DNA of 64,000 nucleotides, from NCBI RefSeq assembly GCF_027257155.1, contig NZ_JAPWDU010000003.1:310001-374000 (forward strand), read 5' to 3'. Source of the DNA: Cerasicoccus sp. TK19100. GTDB lineage: Bacteria > Verrucomicrobiota > Verrucomicrobiia > Opitutales > Cerasicoccaceae. The first letter of the stretch is position 1. Each line of letters begins with the position of its first letter. The position numbers and the translations under genes were made by a program. Positions 1-8,160 of the stretch are shown piece by piece. The notes beneath the pieces are model-generated. The model saw nothing but the letters and a program-made list of their open reading frames with translations. It did no database searches and had not been told where the DNA came from.

Positions 1-122
1 CGCCCGAGCTGGAAGACGGCGCGGACTACATCGTCACCATCCGCACCCGCTCCCTCGGCACCAACGACGTCCGCACCGGCACGCTCGACACCGTCCTCTC
101 CACCGAGGCCCTCGCCGCCTAA
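1..122 (+). CDS. C-terminal end of an unidentified protein (partial)
   Basis: The reading frame is open from the first bases and ends at TAA 120-122, leaving about 39 residues that finish in STEALAA. The visible tail, with TIRTRS followed by DVRTGTL, resembles the end of Ig-like DUF4469-type domains, but this is too short to rely on. A strong intrinsic terminator starts 59 bases after the stop, which supports a real gene end. The start lies outside the window and no function can be given. Confidence 0.6.
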   Translation, partial: PELEDGADYIVTIRTRSLGTNDVRTGTLDTVLSTEALAA

Positions 123-180
123 CGCGCAACACCGCTCTCCCAATCCGGTAAACGCCGCGCGCAAATCAGTCGGCTCACCG

Positions 181-216
181 ACGCCCCCGCCCTCACCGGC
201 GGGGGCGTTTTTTTTG
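181..216 (+). terminator. Rho-independent terminator
   Basis: A perfect 11-bp GC-rich stem (181-191 pairs with 198-208) with a 6-base loop is followed directly by a run of eight or nine T. It ends transcription of the partial gene at the left edge. Confidence 0.9.
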
Positions 217-297
217 CGCTGTCCAGCTAAGCTCTGCGCGACTACTAGATAAATTGAATCGTCAACGTCCTCACTTTTCTTTGGGGCAACGTATCTC

Positions 298-413
298 TTA
301 ACCACGAAGGGCACGAAGAACACGAAGCCGACACACTGCTCGTGCCCCAATTGTTAATCACGATTCGTTAACTCAAATAATTACTTGGTGCACTTTGTGT
401 CCTTCGTGGTTAA
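298..413. repeat. Inverted repeat, ACCACGAAGG family
   Basis: The left arm (298-319) begins TTAACCACGAAGGGCACGAAG. The right arm (393-413) is its reverse complement with about two mismatches. Similar ACCACGAAGG...CACGAAG sequences are widely scattered in intergenic DNA of Verrucomicrobia and Planctomycetes, from memory. Role unknown; it may form a cruciform or be a non-autonomous repeat. Confidence 0.65.
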
Positions 414-440
414 AAATCCCCGGCCACCTATCGGCGCCTC

Positions 441-627
441 CAAAAAGACTACCCGGCCTTTTTGGAAAAGCCTAATGCGGTTTTTTCAAAAAGCCCTATG
501 CTTCTTTTTCGAAAAGCCTACTGCTGTGTTTCGAAAAAGCCACTACTGTTGTCTCCCCAACACAGCCACTGTTGTTGCCTTAACATAGCTACTGTTGTTG
601 ACCCAACATAGCAGGCGGTGTTTTTGA
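441..627. repeat. Degenerate tandem array, about eight units of 22-26 bp
   Basis: Units begin at about 441, 464, 487, 511, 533, 559, 582 and 605. Each starts with an A-rich stretch, then AGC or AGCC, then a CTACTGTTGT-like core and a pyrimidine tail. Units at the left keep the A-run and T-run ends; those at the right share AACATAGC and ACTGTTGTTG. There are no unique spacers, so this is not a CRISPR. It ends about 115 bases before the hsdM start, so it could be regulatory or a decayed minisatellite. Confidence 0.65.
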
Positions 628-741
628 AAGCGAAGGTCGTGATTTCTGCCGCCTCCCCAGCGAACTCAAAAAACCAGTCTCTTGATGCCACATTTCGGGA
701 TTCACATTTGCCCATTGCCCCACGATAGTCGGCGTCGCCCT

Positions 742-2193
742 ATGTTTGAACAGACCTTTAAGAACATCGACGACGTGCTGTGGAAAGAGGCCGGTTGCGC
801 CTCCGAACTCGACTACGCCGAGCAAACCTCCTGGCTGCTCTTCCTGAAATACCTGGAAGACCTCGAGCCCGCCCGCGAGATGGAGGCCCAGCTCGAAGGC
901 GCGCGTTACCAGCCGCTCTTGGAGGACAAATTCCGCTGGACTCACTGGGCAGCGCCGAAGAACGCCGAGGGCGCGTTCGACCACGACAACGCCCTGACCG
1001 GCGACGACCTCGTGGACTTCGTCAACCGCGAGCTGTTCCCCTACCTCCAGCGCTTCAAGCAGCCGGACGCCGACCCCAACACGATCGAATACAAGATTGG
1101 CGAAATCTTTTCCGAAATCCGCCCCAAGTTCAACAGCGGCTACCTGCTCCGCGACGCGCTGGAGCTGGTCGATGCGCTGGAGTTCAAGAGCCAGCAGCAA
1201 AAGCACGAGCTGAGCGACCTCTACGAGACGCGCATTAAAAACATGGGCAACGCCGGGCGCAACGGCGGCGAGTATTACACGCCCCGCGCCCTCATCCGCG
1301 CCATGGTGAAAGTGACCAACCCCGAGATCGGCGAAACCATCTACGACGGCGCCTGTGGCTCGGCGGGCTTCCTTTGCGAGGCCTACGACTACCTGCGCCC
1401 GCAAGTGCAGTCGCCCAAGCAGCTCGACTTCCTTCAGCGACGCACCTTTACCGGGCGCGAAAAGAAGTCCCTGGCCTACATCCTCGGCGTCATGAACATG
1501 ATCCTCCACGGCATCGAGGCGCCCAACATCATCCACACCAACACGCTGGCGATCAACGTCGACGACATCCAGCCCAAGGACCAGCACGACATCGTCCTGG
1601 CCAATCCGCCCTTCGGCGGCAAGGAGCGCAAGGAGGTCCAGCAAAACTTCCCCATCAAAACCGGCGAGACCGCCTTCCTCTTCCTCCAGCACTTCATCAA
1701 GTCGCTCAAGCCGGGCGGGCGTGCGGCGGTCGTCATCAAAAACACCTTCCTGTCCAACAGCGACAACGCCAGCCGCAGCCTCCGCCGTCGCCTGCTGGAG
1801 GACTGCCAGCTGACCGCGATCCTCGACTGCCCGGCCAAGACCTTCCTCGGCGCGGGCGTCAAAACAGTCGTCCTCTTCTTCGAGAAAGGCGCGCCCTCAA
1901 AGAACATTTGGTACTACCAGCTCGACCCTGGCCGCAGCCTCGGCAAGACCAACCCGCTCAACGACGACGACCTTGCCGAGTTCATCGCGCTGGAGAAAAC
2001 CAAAGCCGACAGCGAGCGCTCGTGGACAATCCGCGCCGCCGACCTCGACCCCGAAACCTGCGACCTCTCGGTCAAGAACCCCAATGCCCCCGAGGCCGAC
2101 CCCATCCGTGACCCCGCCGACATCCTCGACGAAATCGCCGCGCTGGAACGCGAAACCGCCGAGGCCCTAACCGAAATCCGCGCCCTGCTATGA
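742..2193 (+). CDS. hsdM: Type I restriction-modification DNA methyltransferase subunit HsdM
   Basis: This is the modification subunit of a type I R-M complex, which transfers methyl from S-adenosylmethionine to adenine N6 at the site chosen by HsdS. The 483-residue protein has the usual HsdM N-terminal helical domain (it begins MFEQTFKNIDDVLWKEAG), an AdoMet motif I variant DGACGSAGF near residues 202-210, and the catalytic NPPF at 288-291. The ATG at 742 was chosen because family members begin exactly there; an in-frame ATG at 682 would add 20 unrelated residues. No Shine-Dalgarno is visible. It overlaps hsdS by four bases, indicating translational coupling. Product family is very secure; the recognition sequence cannot be told. 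Confidence 0.95.
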   Translation: MFEQTFKNIDDVLWKEAGCASELDYAEQTSWLLFLKYLEDLEPAREMEAQLEGARYQPLLEDKFRWTHWAAPKNAEGAFDHDNALTGDDLVDFVNRELFPYLQRFKQPDADPNTIEYKIGEIFSEIRPKFNSGYLLRDALELVDALEFKSQQQKHELSDLYETRIKNMGNAGRNGGEYYTPRALIRAMVKVTNPEIGETIYDGACGSAGFLCEAYDYLRPQVQSPKQLDFLQRRTFTGREKKSLAYILGVMNMILHGIEAPNIIHTNTLAINVDDIQPKDQHDIVLANPPFGGKERKEVQQNFPIKTGETAFLFLQHFIKSLKPGGRAAVVIKNTFLSNSDNASRSLRRRLLEDCQLTAILDCPAKTFLGAGVKTVVLFFEKGAPSKNIWYYQLDPGRSLGKTNPLNDDDLAEFIALEKTKADSERSWTIRAADLDPETCDLSVKNPNAPEADPIRDPADILDEIAALERETAEALTEIRALL

Positions 2194-3449
2194 AGAACTG
2201 GAAGACAGTGAAGCTGGGAGAAGTGTGCAAAACAGCCTCTGGAGGAACGCCGTCTAGATCAAAGAAAGAGTATTATGAAGGCGGCACCATACCGTGGCTA
2301 ATGAGTGGCGAAGTCAATAAAGGTGAAATTTGCGAAGTAGATAATTTCATAACTGAATTAGGATTTAAGAACTCCTCAGCCAAATTATTTCCCGAAGATA
2401 CTGTTCTCGTAGCGATGTATGGCGCTACTGCTGGAAAAGTTGGTATTCTGAGGTTACCGGCAACCAGTAATCAGGCTGTATGCGGAGTCTTTCCAAACAA
2501 GCTCTATGATCCTAGCTTTATATATTACCTTCTTCGATCAAGGGAAGCTGAGCTGGTAGGACAGGCAGTCGGAAATGCACAGCCAAACATATCTCAACAG
2601 AAAATTAAGAACCTCGAAATCCCCCTCCCGCCGCTGGAGGAGCAGCAGCGCATCGTGGCGATCCTCGACACCGCCTTCGCCGCCATCAACACCGCCACCG
2701 CCAACACCCAACAAGTCCTCGCCAATGCGCGGGAGGTGTTTGAGCGAGGAGCCAAGAAGACTTTCGACTCAATCATTCCATCCGATTGCGAAACTAAGAC
2801 TGTTGCTGAACTTGCAGAGAACAAAAAAGGTTCGATGAGAACCGGTCCTTTCGGCAGCCAGTTACTTCACAAGGAATTTGTTTCTGAGGGAATTGCTGTC
2901 CTCGGAATTGATAATGCAGTGAACAATCAATTCGCATGGGGAGAACGTAGATTTATAACACCAGAGAAGTATGAATCTCTCAAGCGATACAAGGTATATC
3001 CAGGCGATGTCGTCATTACCATCATGGGCACTTGTGGACGGAGCGCTATTATCCCGGCTGACATTGGTGATGCGATAAACTCCAAGCATCTTTGCTGCAT
3101 TAGTCTTAATCGGGAGCTCTGTTTACCCGAGTATTTGCATGCTTATTTCTTGCACCATGATCGATCCATCCAGCATCAGCTAGAACACGGCAAAGGCTCT
3201 ATCATGAATGGACTGAACATGGGCATTATCAAAGAGCTTCCCGTTCTGACGCCCAACATCTTCCAACAACACCGCATCGTCGAGCAGTTGGACGCGCTCT
3301 CGGAAAGGACCAGCCACCTCGCCACCCTCGCGCAAACCAAGCTGGACCGCCTGGACGAGCTGAAACAATCCCTGCTGCACCAGGCCTTCACCGGTCAGTT
3401 GACGCAACACGCACGCCAAGCCGAAGCGCAAGTGGAGGCGGCGGTGTAA
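2190..3449 (+). CDS. hsdS: Type I restriction-modification specificity subunit HsdS
   Basis: HsdS provides DNA recognition for both modification and restriction. The 419-residue protein has two half-repeats: a target recognition domain from about residues 5-140 followed by a conserved helix with IPLPPLEEQQRIVAILD, and a second domain from about 195-350 followed by a second helix with FQQHRIVEQLD. The two target domains differ, so a bipartite asymmetric site is expected. The conserved helices are GC-rich like hsdM, whereas the target domains (about 2230-2600 and 2750-3240) are clearly AT-rich. This fits the known recombinational swapping of these domains. The start overlaps the hsdM stop. Confidence 0.95.
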   Translation: MKNWKTVKLGEVCKTASGGTPSRSKKEYYEGGTIPWLMSGEVNKGEICEVDNFITELGFKNSSAKLFPEDTVLVAMYGATAGKVGILRLPATSNQAVCGVFPNKLYDPSFIYYLLRSREAELVGQAVGNAQPNISQQKIKNLEIPLPPLEEQQRIVAILDTAFAAINTATANTQQVLANAREVFERGAKKTFDSIIPSDCETKTVAELAENKKGSMRTGPFGSQLLHKEFVSEGIAVLGIDNAVNNQFAWGERRFITPEKYESLKRYKVYPGDVVITIMGTCGRSAIIPADIGDAINSKHLCCISLNRELCLPEYLHAYFLHHDRSIQHQLEHGKGSIMNGLNMGIIKELPVLTPNIFQQHRIVEQLDALSERTSHLATLAQTKLDRLDELKQSLLHQAFTGQLTQHARQAEAQVEAAV

Positions 3450-3509
3450 GGTAGGGCCATTTAAGTGATTGTGAGTGCCGCAATGATCGTTTACGACCTT
3501 TAGCCATTC

Positions 3510-5009
3510 ATGCAGGAAAAGGTGCAGCAGTTGATCGCCGCGGGCGAATCTCGAGGCGTTGAGTTCAAGAAGGCCGCCAACAAGATTCCGTCCAGTGTCT
3601 ACGAAACGGTCTGCGCTTTCCTGAACCGCGATGGCGGCTACCTGCTGCTTGGCGTATTGGACGACGGCGCCGTCGCGGGCGTGGACCCGGCCAGCATTGG
3701 CCAGATGCGCAAAGACTTCGCCACCTGCATCAACGACCCGGGCAAGATCAACCCGCCGTGCTACCTGAGCGTGGACCAGGTAGAGATCGACGGCAAGCTG
3801 CTGCTCGTGATCTACGTGCCGCCGAGCTCGCAGGTGCACCGTTGCGTCGGGCGCATCTACGACCGCAATGAAGACGGCGACCTGGACATCACCGAGCAGC
3901 AGGACGCCGTCGCCGCGCTCTACCTGCGCAAGCAAAGCCACTACAGCGAAAACAAAATCTACCCGCACGCAGGCTTGGCCGATCTGCGGATTGACCTGAT
4001 CGAGCGGGCGCAGAAACTCGCCGCCCGGCGTAACCCTGAGCACCCCTGGAAGGGCTTAACCCCGGAGGAGTTGCTGCGCAGCGCTAAAGTCTGGCGGAAG
4101 GATTTCCAAACCGGTGCCGAAGGGCTGACGCTCGCGGCCATCTTGCTCTTCGGCAAAGATGACACGATCTTGTCCGTGTTGTCGCATCACCGGACCGACG
4201 CGCTCCTGCGCCGGGACAACGTGGACCGCTACGACGACCGCGACGACATCCGGACGAACCTGCTCGAAAGCCGGGACCGCCTGATGGCCTTTGGCGAAAA
4301 GCATTTGCCCGACCCGTTTTACCTGGAGGGCGACCAAAGCATCAGCCTGCGCTCCATCATTTTGCGCGAAGTGGTGGGCAATATCCTGATCCACCGCGAG
4401 TTTACCAACGCTACGCCGGCCAAGTTCGTGATCGAGCGCGGGCGCCTGTGGACTGAAAACAGCAATGTGCCCCATGGCCATGGCTTGATCGATCCACGGC
4501 TGTTCTCGCCCTACCCGAAGAACCCTCTTATCGCACGCGTGTTCAAGGAAATTGGCTGGGCGGACGAGCTGGGCTCCGGCGTCCGCAACCTCTTCCGCTA
4601 CGCCCAGCATTTCGGCGGCGAGGCGCCCCAGCTGCTGGAAAACGACATCTTCCGCTTCACGCTGCAAGTGCCGGAGGAAGAGGAGGAAGGTGGTGCAATA
4701 TATGGTACAGAAACAGAAAATGGCGGTGCAGAAATCGGAGCAAAAAGTGGTGCAAAAACAGGAGTAAAAACAGGAGTAAAAACAGGAGTAAAAACAGGAG
4801 TAAAAACAACAAAAGAAAGTCTGAATAGAACATCAGTAAGAATACTAGAGATTCTAGCTAAAAAACCACACACAACGGTCAAGCAACTTAGTCAGGCAAT
4901 TGGCGTAGCTGAAAGTGCTATTAATACTAACATTAAGACACTGAAAGACCTCGGCTACTTAAAGCGCAAAGGATCGCGTCGCGCTGGCCACTGGGAGGTC
5001 AAACAATGA
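3510..5009 (+). CDS. AlbA_2 (Schlafen-like) ATP-binding protein inside the type I R-M operon
   Basis: The 499-residue protein begins with an AlbA_2/divergent AAA-4 domain (residues about 8-135, with SRGVEFKKA and a GGYLLLGVLDDG segment). It continues with the C-terminal ATP-binding domain typical of these predicted regulators (about 270-390, with HREFTNATPAKFVIERG and ADELGSGVRNLFRY). It ends in a winged-helix segment (about 445-495). Between the last two lies a low-complexity TGVK repeat coded by a 12-bp tandem repeat. The 3' part from about 4680 is AT-rich compared with the rest, which suggests a different origin or slippage. Its stop overlaps the hsdR start (ATGA), so it is made together with the restriction subunit. 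Similar genes occur inside other type I loci; the role there is not settled. Confidence 0.85.
   Translation: MQEKVQQLIAAGESRGVEFKKAANKIPSSVYETVCAFLNRDGGYLLLGVLDDGAVAGVDPASIGQMRKDFATCINDPGKINPPCYLSVDQVEIDGKLLLVIYVPPSSQVHRCVGRIYDRNEDGDLDITEQQDAVAALYLRKQSHYSENKIYPHAGLADLRIDLIERAQKLAARRNPEHPWKGLTPEELLRSAKVWRKDFQTGAEGLTLAAILLFGKDDTILSVLSHHRTDALLRRDNVDRYDDRDDIRTNLLESRDRLMAFGEKHLPDPFYLEGDQSISLRSIILREVVGNILIHREFTNATPAKFVIERGRLWTENSNVPHGHGLIDPRLFSPYPKNPLIARVFKEIGWADELGSGVRNLFRYAQHFGGEAPQLLENDIFRFTLQVPEEEEEGGAIYGTETENGGAEIGAKSGAKTGVKTGVKTGVKTGVKTTKESLNRTSVRILEILAKKPHTTVKQLSQAIGVAESAINTNIKTLKDLGYLKRKGSRRAGHWEVKQ
4752..4810 (+). repeat. In-frame 12-bp tandem repeat coding TGVK
   Basis: The unit GTAAAAACAGGA occurs at 4764, 4776 and 4788. 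A near-identical unit precedes it (4752) and a truncated one follows (4800). Because the unit is a multiple of three, copy-number change would lengthen or shorten a linker before the winged-helix domain without breaking the frame. Confidence 0.9.
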
Positions 5010-7369
5010 CCGAGGCTGATACCCGCGCCGAGTTGATCGACCCCGCCATTGCAGCGGCTGGTTGGGTGTCGGGTGACGCGATCCGCATCGCGCGGGAGTA
5101 TACGATTTCCATTGGACGCTTGCAGGGCGCGGGGCGGCGGACCCGGAAGCAGGCGGCTGACTATGTCCTCTTTTACCGCGATCAGGCGCTGGCGGTCATC
5201 GAAGCGAAGAAGCGTGATCTGGACGCCGCCGAAGGCGTGGCGCAAGCCAAAGACTATGCGAACAAGCTCGGCGCACCGTTTGCCTTCGCCACAAATGGGG
5301 ACGAGCTTTACCGCATCGATATGCGGCGGGGCGTGGAGGGCGTCATCGAGGCCTACCCGACACCCGAGGAGCTTTGGCTGGATGTCTTTGGCCAGCGCGA
5401 AGCCCGCGAGCAGAGTTGGCGCGAGCGTTTTGCCGCCGTGCCCTTTGAGGACAAGAGCGGCCAATGGCAGCCGCGCTACTACCAGCATGCCGCGATCACC
5501 AAGGCGCTGGGCGCCATTGCCGAAGGAAGCGAGCGCATTCTGCTCACCTTGGCCACGGGCACCGGCAAAACCGCGATTGCCTTTCAGATTGCCTGGAAGC
5601 TGTTCCACAGCCGCTGGAACCGGCGCGAGTTTGCGGAGCTGCCCGCTGGCGAAGAGCCGACGCGCCGCCCGCGCATCCTGTTTCTCGCCGACCGCAACGT
5701 ATTGGCTAATCAGGCCTTCAACAGCTTTTCAGCCTTTGCTGATGATGCGCTGGTGCGCATTGATCCGGCCGAGATTCGTAAGCGTGGACGCGCCCCGAAG
5801 AACGGCTCCATCTTCTTCACGATCTTCCAGACTTTCATGACCAGTGGCGCGGATGCAGACGCTGCTGCGCTTTGCTACGAAGAATACCCGCCCGACTTCT
5901 TCGACCTGATCATCATCGACGAATGTCACCGCGGCGGCGCGAATGATGAGTCTTCGTGGCAGGACATTCTGAAGCACTTCGGGCCTGCGGTGCAACTCGG
6001 CCTCACCGCGACACCCAAGCGCAGAGATAACGTCGACACCTACGCCTACTTCGGCGAGCCTGTTTATGTGTATTCCCTCAAGGACGGCATCAACGACGGC
6101 TTCCTGACGCCGTTCAAGGTAAAGCAGATCCAGACCACACTTGATGACTACATCTACACCCCGGATGACGACGTGCTGGAAGGCGAAGTCGAGCAAGGCC
6201 GTCGCTACGAAGAGCGCGACTTTAATCGCATCATCGAGATCAAGGAGCGCGAAGCCGCGCGCGTGAAGCTGTTCCTGTCGCTGATCAACCAACGAGAGAA
6301 GACCATCGTCTTTTGCGCCAACCAAGCGCACGCCGCTGCGGTGCGCGACCTGATCAACCAGCACGCCGAAAGCAGCGACCCGTTCTACTGCTGTCGCGTA
6401 ACGGCGCACGATGGCAAGTTCGGCGAAGAGAAGCTGCGTGACTTTCAAGACAACGAACGCACGATTCCGACAATTCTCACGACCTCGCAAAAGCTGTCTA
6501 CTGGCGTCGATGCGCGTAACGTGCGCAACATTGTGCTGATGCGTCCGGTGAACAGTATGATCGAGTTCAAGCAGATCATCGGTCGTGGCACTCGCCTTTA
6601 CGACGGGAAGGACTTCTCCACGATCTACGACTTCGTCAAAGCCTACCATCACTTTTCCGATCCGGAATGGGACGGCGAGCCCATCGACCCAGAGACGCCT
6701 GAACCGAAGCCAGGCCCAAAGTTGCCCCAACCGGAGCCACCGGAACCTGGTGGCGTCACCGAACCGACCAAGCGCAAGCCCAAGGTGAAAATCAAACTGG
6801 CAGACGGCAAGGAGCGCACCGTCCAGCACATGATGATGACGAGTTACTGGAGCCCGGACGGAACGCCTGTTTCCGCGCAGCAGTTTATCGAGCAACTCTT
6901 CGGAGCATTGCCGCAATTTTTCCAAGACGAGCAGCAGCTACGCGACATCTGGGGCCGGCCAGATACGCGCGAACAGCTCTTGGAGCAATTGGAAACCGCA
7001 GGCTATGGCCGCGAGCAACTCAGCGAACTGGCAGACTTAATTGAGGCCCGACACTCCGACCTGTTCGATGTGTTGGCTTATGTCGCATACACGACACAAC
7101 CAGAGACCCGCGAGGAACGTGTCGACAGCCACCGAACGGCCATCTTTGAGGGCTACTCTAGCCCACAGCAGGAGTTCATTGATTTCGTGCTGAACCAATA
7201 TGTCCAAAACGGCGTAGAGACGCTGGCTTACAGTGAGTTGAAGCGATTGTTAACGCTAAAGTATCACTCCCCCATGGATGCGCCGCAATATCTCGGGCCC
7301 GTATCTGAGATTCGCGAGCTCTTCAGCGGTTTCCAACACCATCTTTATCAGAAGGGTACTGTAGCTTAA
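5006..7369 (+). CDS. hsdR: Type I restriction enzyme subunit HsdR (EcoEI-like)
   Basis: This is the ATP-driven translocase and endonuclease subunit of the R-M complex. The N-terminal nuclease domain shows the PD-(D/E)xK residues D52 and E66-A-K68. The superfamily 2 helicase motor follows, with Walker A ATGTGKT at 183-189, DECH at 305-308, the GLTATPKR motif shortly after, and motif VI IGRGTRLYDGK near residue 520. The C-terminal third (about 600-787) is the HsdM/HsdS-binding region of EcoEI-type R subunits. Length (787 residues) is normal for this type. A good ribosome site (GGGAGG) precedes the ATG, which overlaps the previous stop. No frameshift or missing motif is seen, so the system looks functional. 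Confidence 0.95.
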   Translation: MTEADTRAELIDPAIAAAGWVSGDAIRIAREYTISIGRLQGAGRRTRKQAADYVLFYRDQALAVIEAKKRDLDAAEGVAQAKDYANKLGAPFAFATNGDELYRIDMRRGVEGVIEAYPTPEELWLDVFGQREAREQSWRERFAAVPFEDKSGQWQPRYYQHAAITKALGAIAEGSERILLTLATGTGKTAIAFQIAWKLFHSRWNRREFAELPAGEEPTRRPRILFLADRNVLANQAFNSFSAFADDALVRIDPAEIRKRGRAPKNGSIFFTIFQTFMTSGADADAAALCYEEYPPDFFDLIIIDECHRGGANDESSWQDILKHFGPAVQLGLTATPKRRDNVDTYAYFGEPVYVYSLKDGINDGFLTPFKVKQIQTTLDDYIYTPDDDVLEGEVEQGRRYEERDFNRIIEIKEREAARVKLFLSLINQREKTIVFCANQAHAAAVRDLINQHAESSDPFYCCRVTAHDGKFGEEKLRDFQDNERTIPTILTTSQKLSTGVDARNVRNIVLMRPVNSMIEFKQIIGRGTRLYDGKDFSTIYDFVKAYHHFSDPEWDGEPIDPETPEPKPGPKLPQPEPPEPGGVTEPTKRKPKVKIKLADGKERTVQHMMMTSYWSPDGTPVSAQQFIEQLFGALPQFFQDEQQLRDIWGRPDTREQLLEQLETAGYGREQLSELADLIEARHSDLFDVLAYVAYTTQPETREERVDSHRTAIFEGYSSPQQEFIDFVLNQYVQNGVETLAYSELKRLLTLKYHSPMDAPQYLGPVSEIRELFSGFQHHLYQKGTVA

Positions 7370-7476
7370 CATTCGAATGCCAATCAACACCCCCGCAAAG
7401 GCCCAATCCTTAAGGGGTTGGCTGGTGGGGATTGGGTAATGGGCAGGGACTAAGTTTCGTGGGGCGCAGCCAAAGG

Positions 7477-7785
7477 GCTAACGGACATTCATTTTGTATC
7501 TTGATTGCTGCAAATACTGCCCCAACGGGGCTACGCAACCATAGCCCAGGGTTAAATCAAACCGCTTGCGGGAAGCGCTACCCTGGGAAACCAGATGCTC
7601 GGTTATCTCCCAGCCCCAACGGGGCTGCGCAAGATGTCGTTTTGCGCAATCCCGTTGGGATAGGCAATTTACGTATTCGCATTCCCAGGGTAGGCGTTCA
7701 GCCGCTCTGCGGCCTCAAGCCAACCCTGGGCTGTGGTTGCGTAGCCCCGTTGGGGCAAATTTACTGAGAGTTGAATGTCCGTTGG
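7477..7785. repeat. Large nested palindrome, MITE-like
   Basis: The outer ends GCTAACGGACATTCA (7477-7491) and TTGAATGTCCGTTGG (7771-7785) are inverted copies. Inside, a 35-base arm at 7519-7553, beginning GCCCCAACGGGGCTACGCAA, matches the reverse complement of 7722-7756 at 34 of 35 positions. Further in, GCGCTACCCTGGGAA (about 7574-7588) mirrors TTCCCAGGGTAGGCG (about 7682-7696), and CCCCAACGGGGCTGCGCAA faces TTGCGCAATCCCGTTGGG. The whole can fold into one long interrupted hairpin. It has no coding capacity, so a non-autonomous element or repeat island is likely. Confidence 0.8.
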
Positions 7786-7983
7786 CCCTAGGTTTCAGGC
7801 AGCGCTCACCTTCTCAAACCCTGAAGGGGTGGCCCAAAAAACGCCGATGAAGCCGTGCTTTCAGCACTCCAATATAAGAGGCCTACAATTATTCCTAGGG
7901 CTGCCCTTCGTCGCTTCGCTCCTTGCTGACCCTAGGCTAGGATGATCTTGCGCCGTTGGCGCTCTAAATGAATGTCCGTTGGT
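7772..7983. repeat. Second repeat segment sharing the GAATGTCCGTTGG end
   Basis: The end sequence TGAATGTCCGTTGG recurs at 7969-7982 in the same orientation as at 7772-7785. Between them are CCCTAGG motifs facing each other (about 7787, 7895 and 7930) and an AACCCTGAAGGGGT palindrome (about 7817-7830). This looks like a second, different repeat unit joined to the first palindrome by a shared boundary motif. Confidence 0.55.
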
Positions 7984-8160
7984 CTGCCTGCTAACCCTTG
8001 CGGCACTCAATCAAAAAGACACTTTAAGTAAGGACGCACATCGACACGGTTGAATTCGTCGCACCTCCGGGGCGTCCCGCATCAACGGTTGGCGAACTAG
8101 CTGAAACGCGGACGTACCAACCATTTAATGGTATTCAATATATGCGCACAACACCGCGCC

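Larger units (their letters stand above)
217..741. other. Non-coding region upstream of hsdM
   Basis: No convincing gene is present. Short open frames here run through repeats and have no family resemblance. The region holds two repeat structures described separately: an inverted repeat at 298-413 and a degenerate array of about 23-bp units at 441-627. The promoter of the restriction-modification operon must lie here, but I see no clear -35/-10 pair and no Shine-Dalgarno before hsdM. Confidence 0.6.
7370..8160. other. Long non-coding region with palindromic repeats
   Basis: No gene is supported. Open frames of up to about 110 codons on the plus strand pass straight through palindromes and are not protein-like. 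The region holds a nested palindrome (7477-7785) and a second segment sharing its outer end (7772-7983). A weak hairpin (CCAATCC/GGATTGG, about 7403-7436) follows hsdR but has no T-run. The last 170 bases before the AGCS gene stop hold nothing recognisable. Confidence 0.6.

Noticed and set aside
441-627. CRISPR array
   Set aside because: The units adjoin with no unique spacers, are strongly degenerate, and no cas gene is in the window.
589-1692. 367-codon open frame on the minus strand
   Set aside because: Antisense to hsdM; composition is low-complexity Leu/Val/Gly and no family is recognised.
3180-4667. Two long minus-strand frames (3180-4043 and 4056-4667)
   Set aside because: Antisense to hsdS and the AlbA_2 gene; no start signal and no domain.
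5729-6925. 398-codon open frame on the minus strand
   Set aside because: Antisense to the helicase core of hsdR, which has all its motifs.
7432-7850. Overlapping plus-strand frames of about 95-110 codons
   Set aside because: They run through the nested palindrome, so their sequence is dictated by the repeats rather than by protein constraint.
7370-8160. Active insertion sequence next to hsdR
   Set aside because: No transposase frame is present; only palindromic non-coding repeats are seen.
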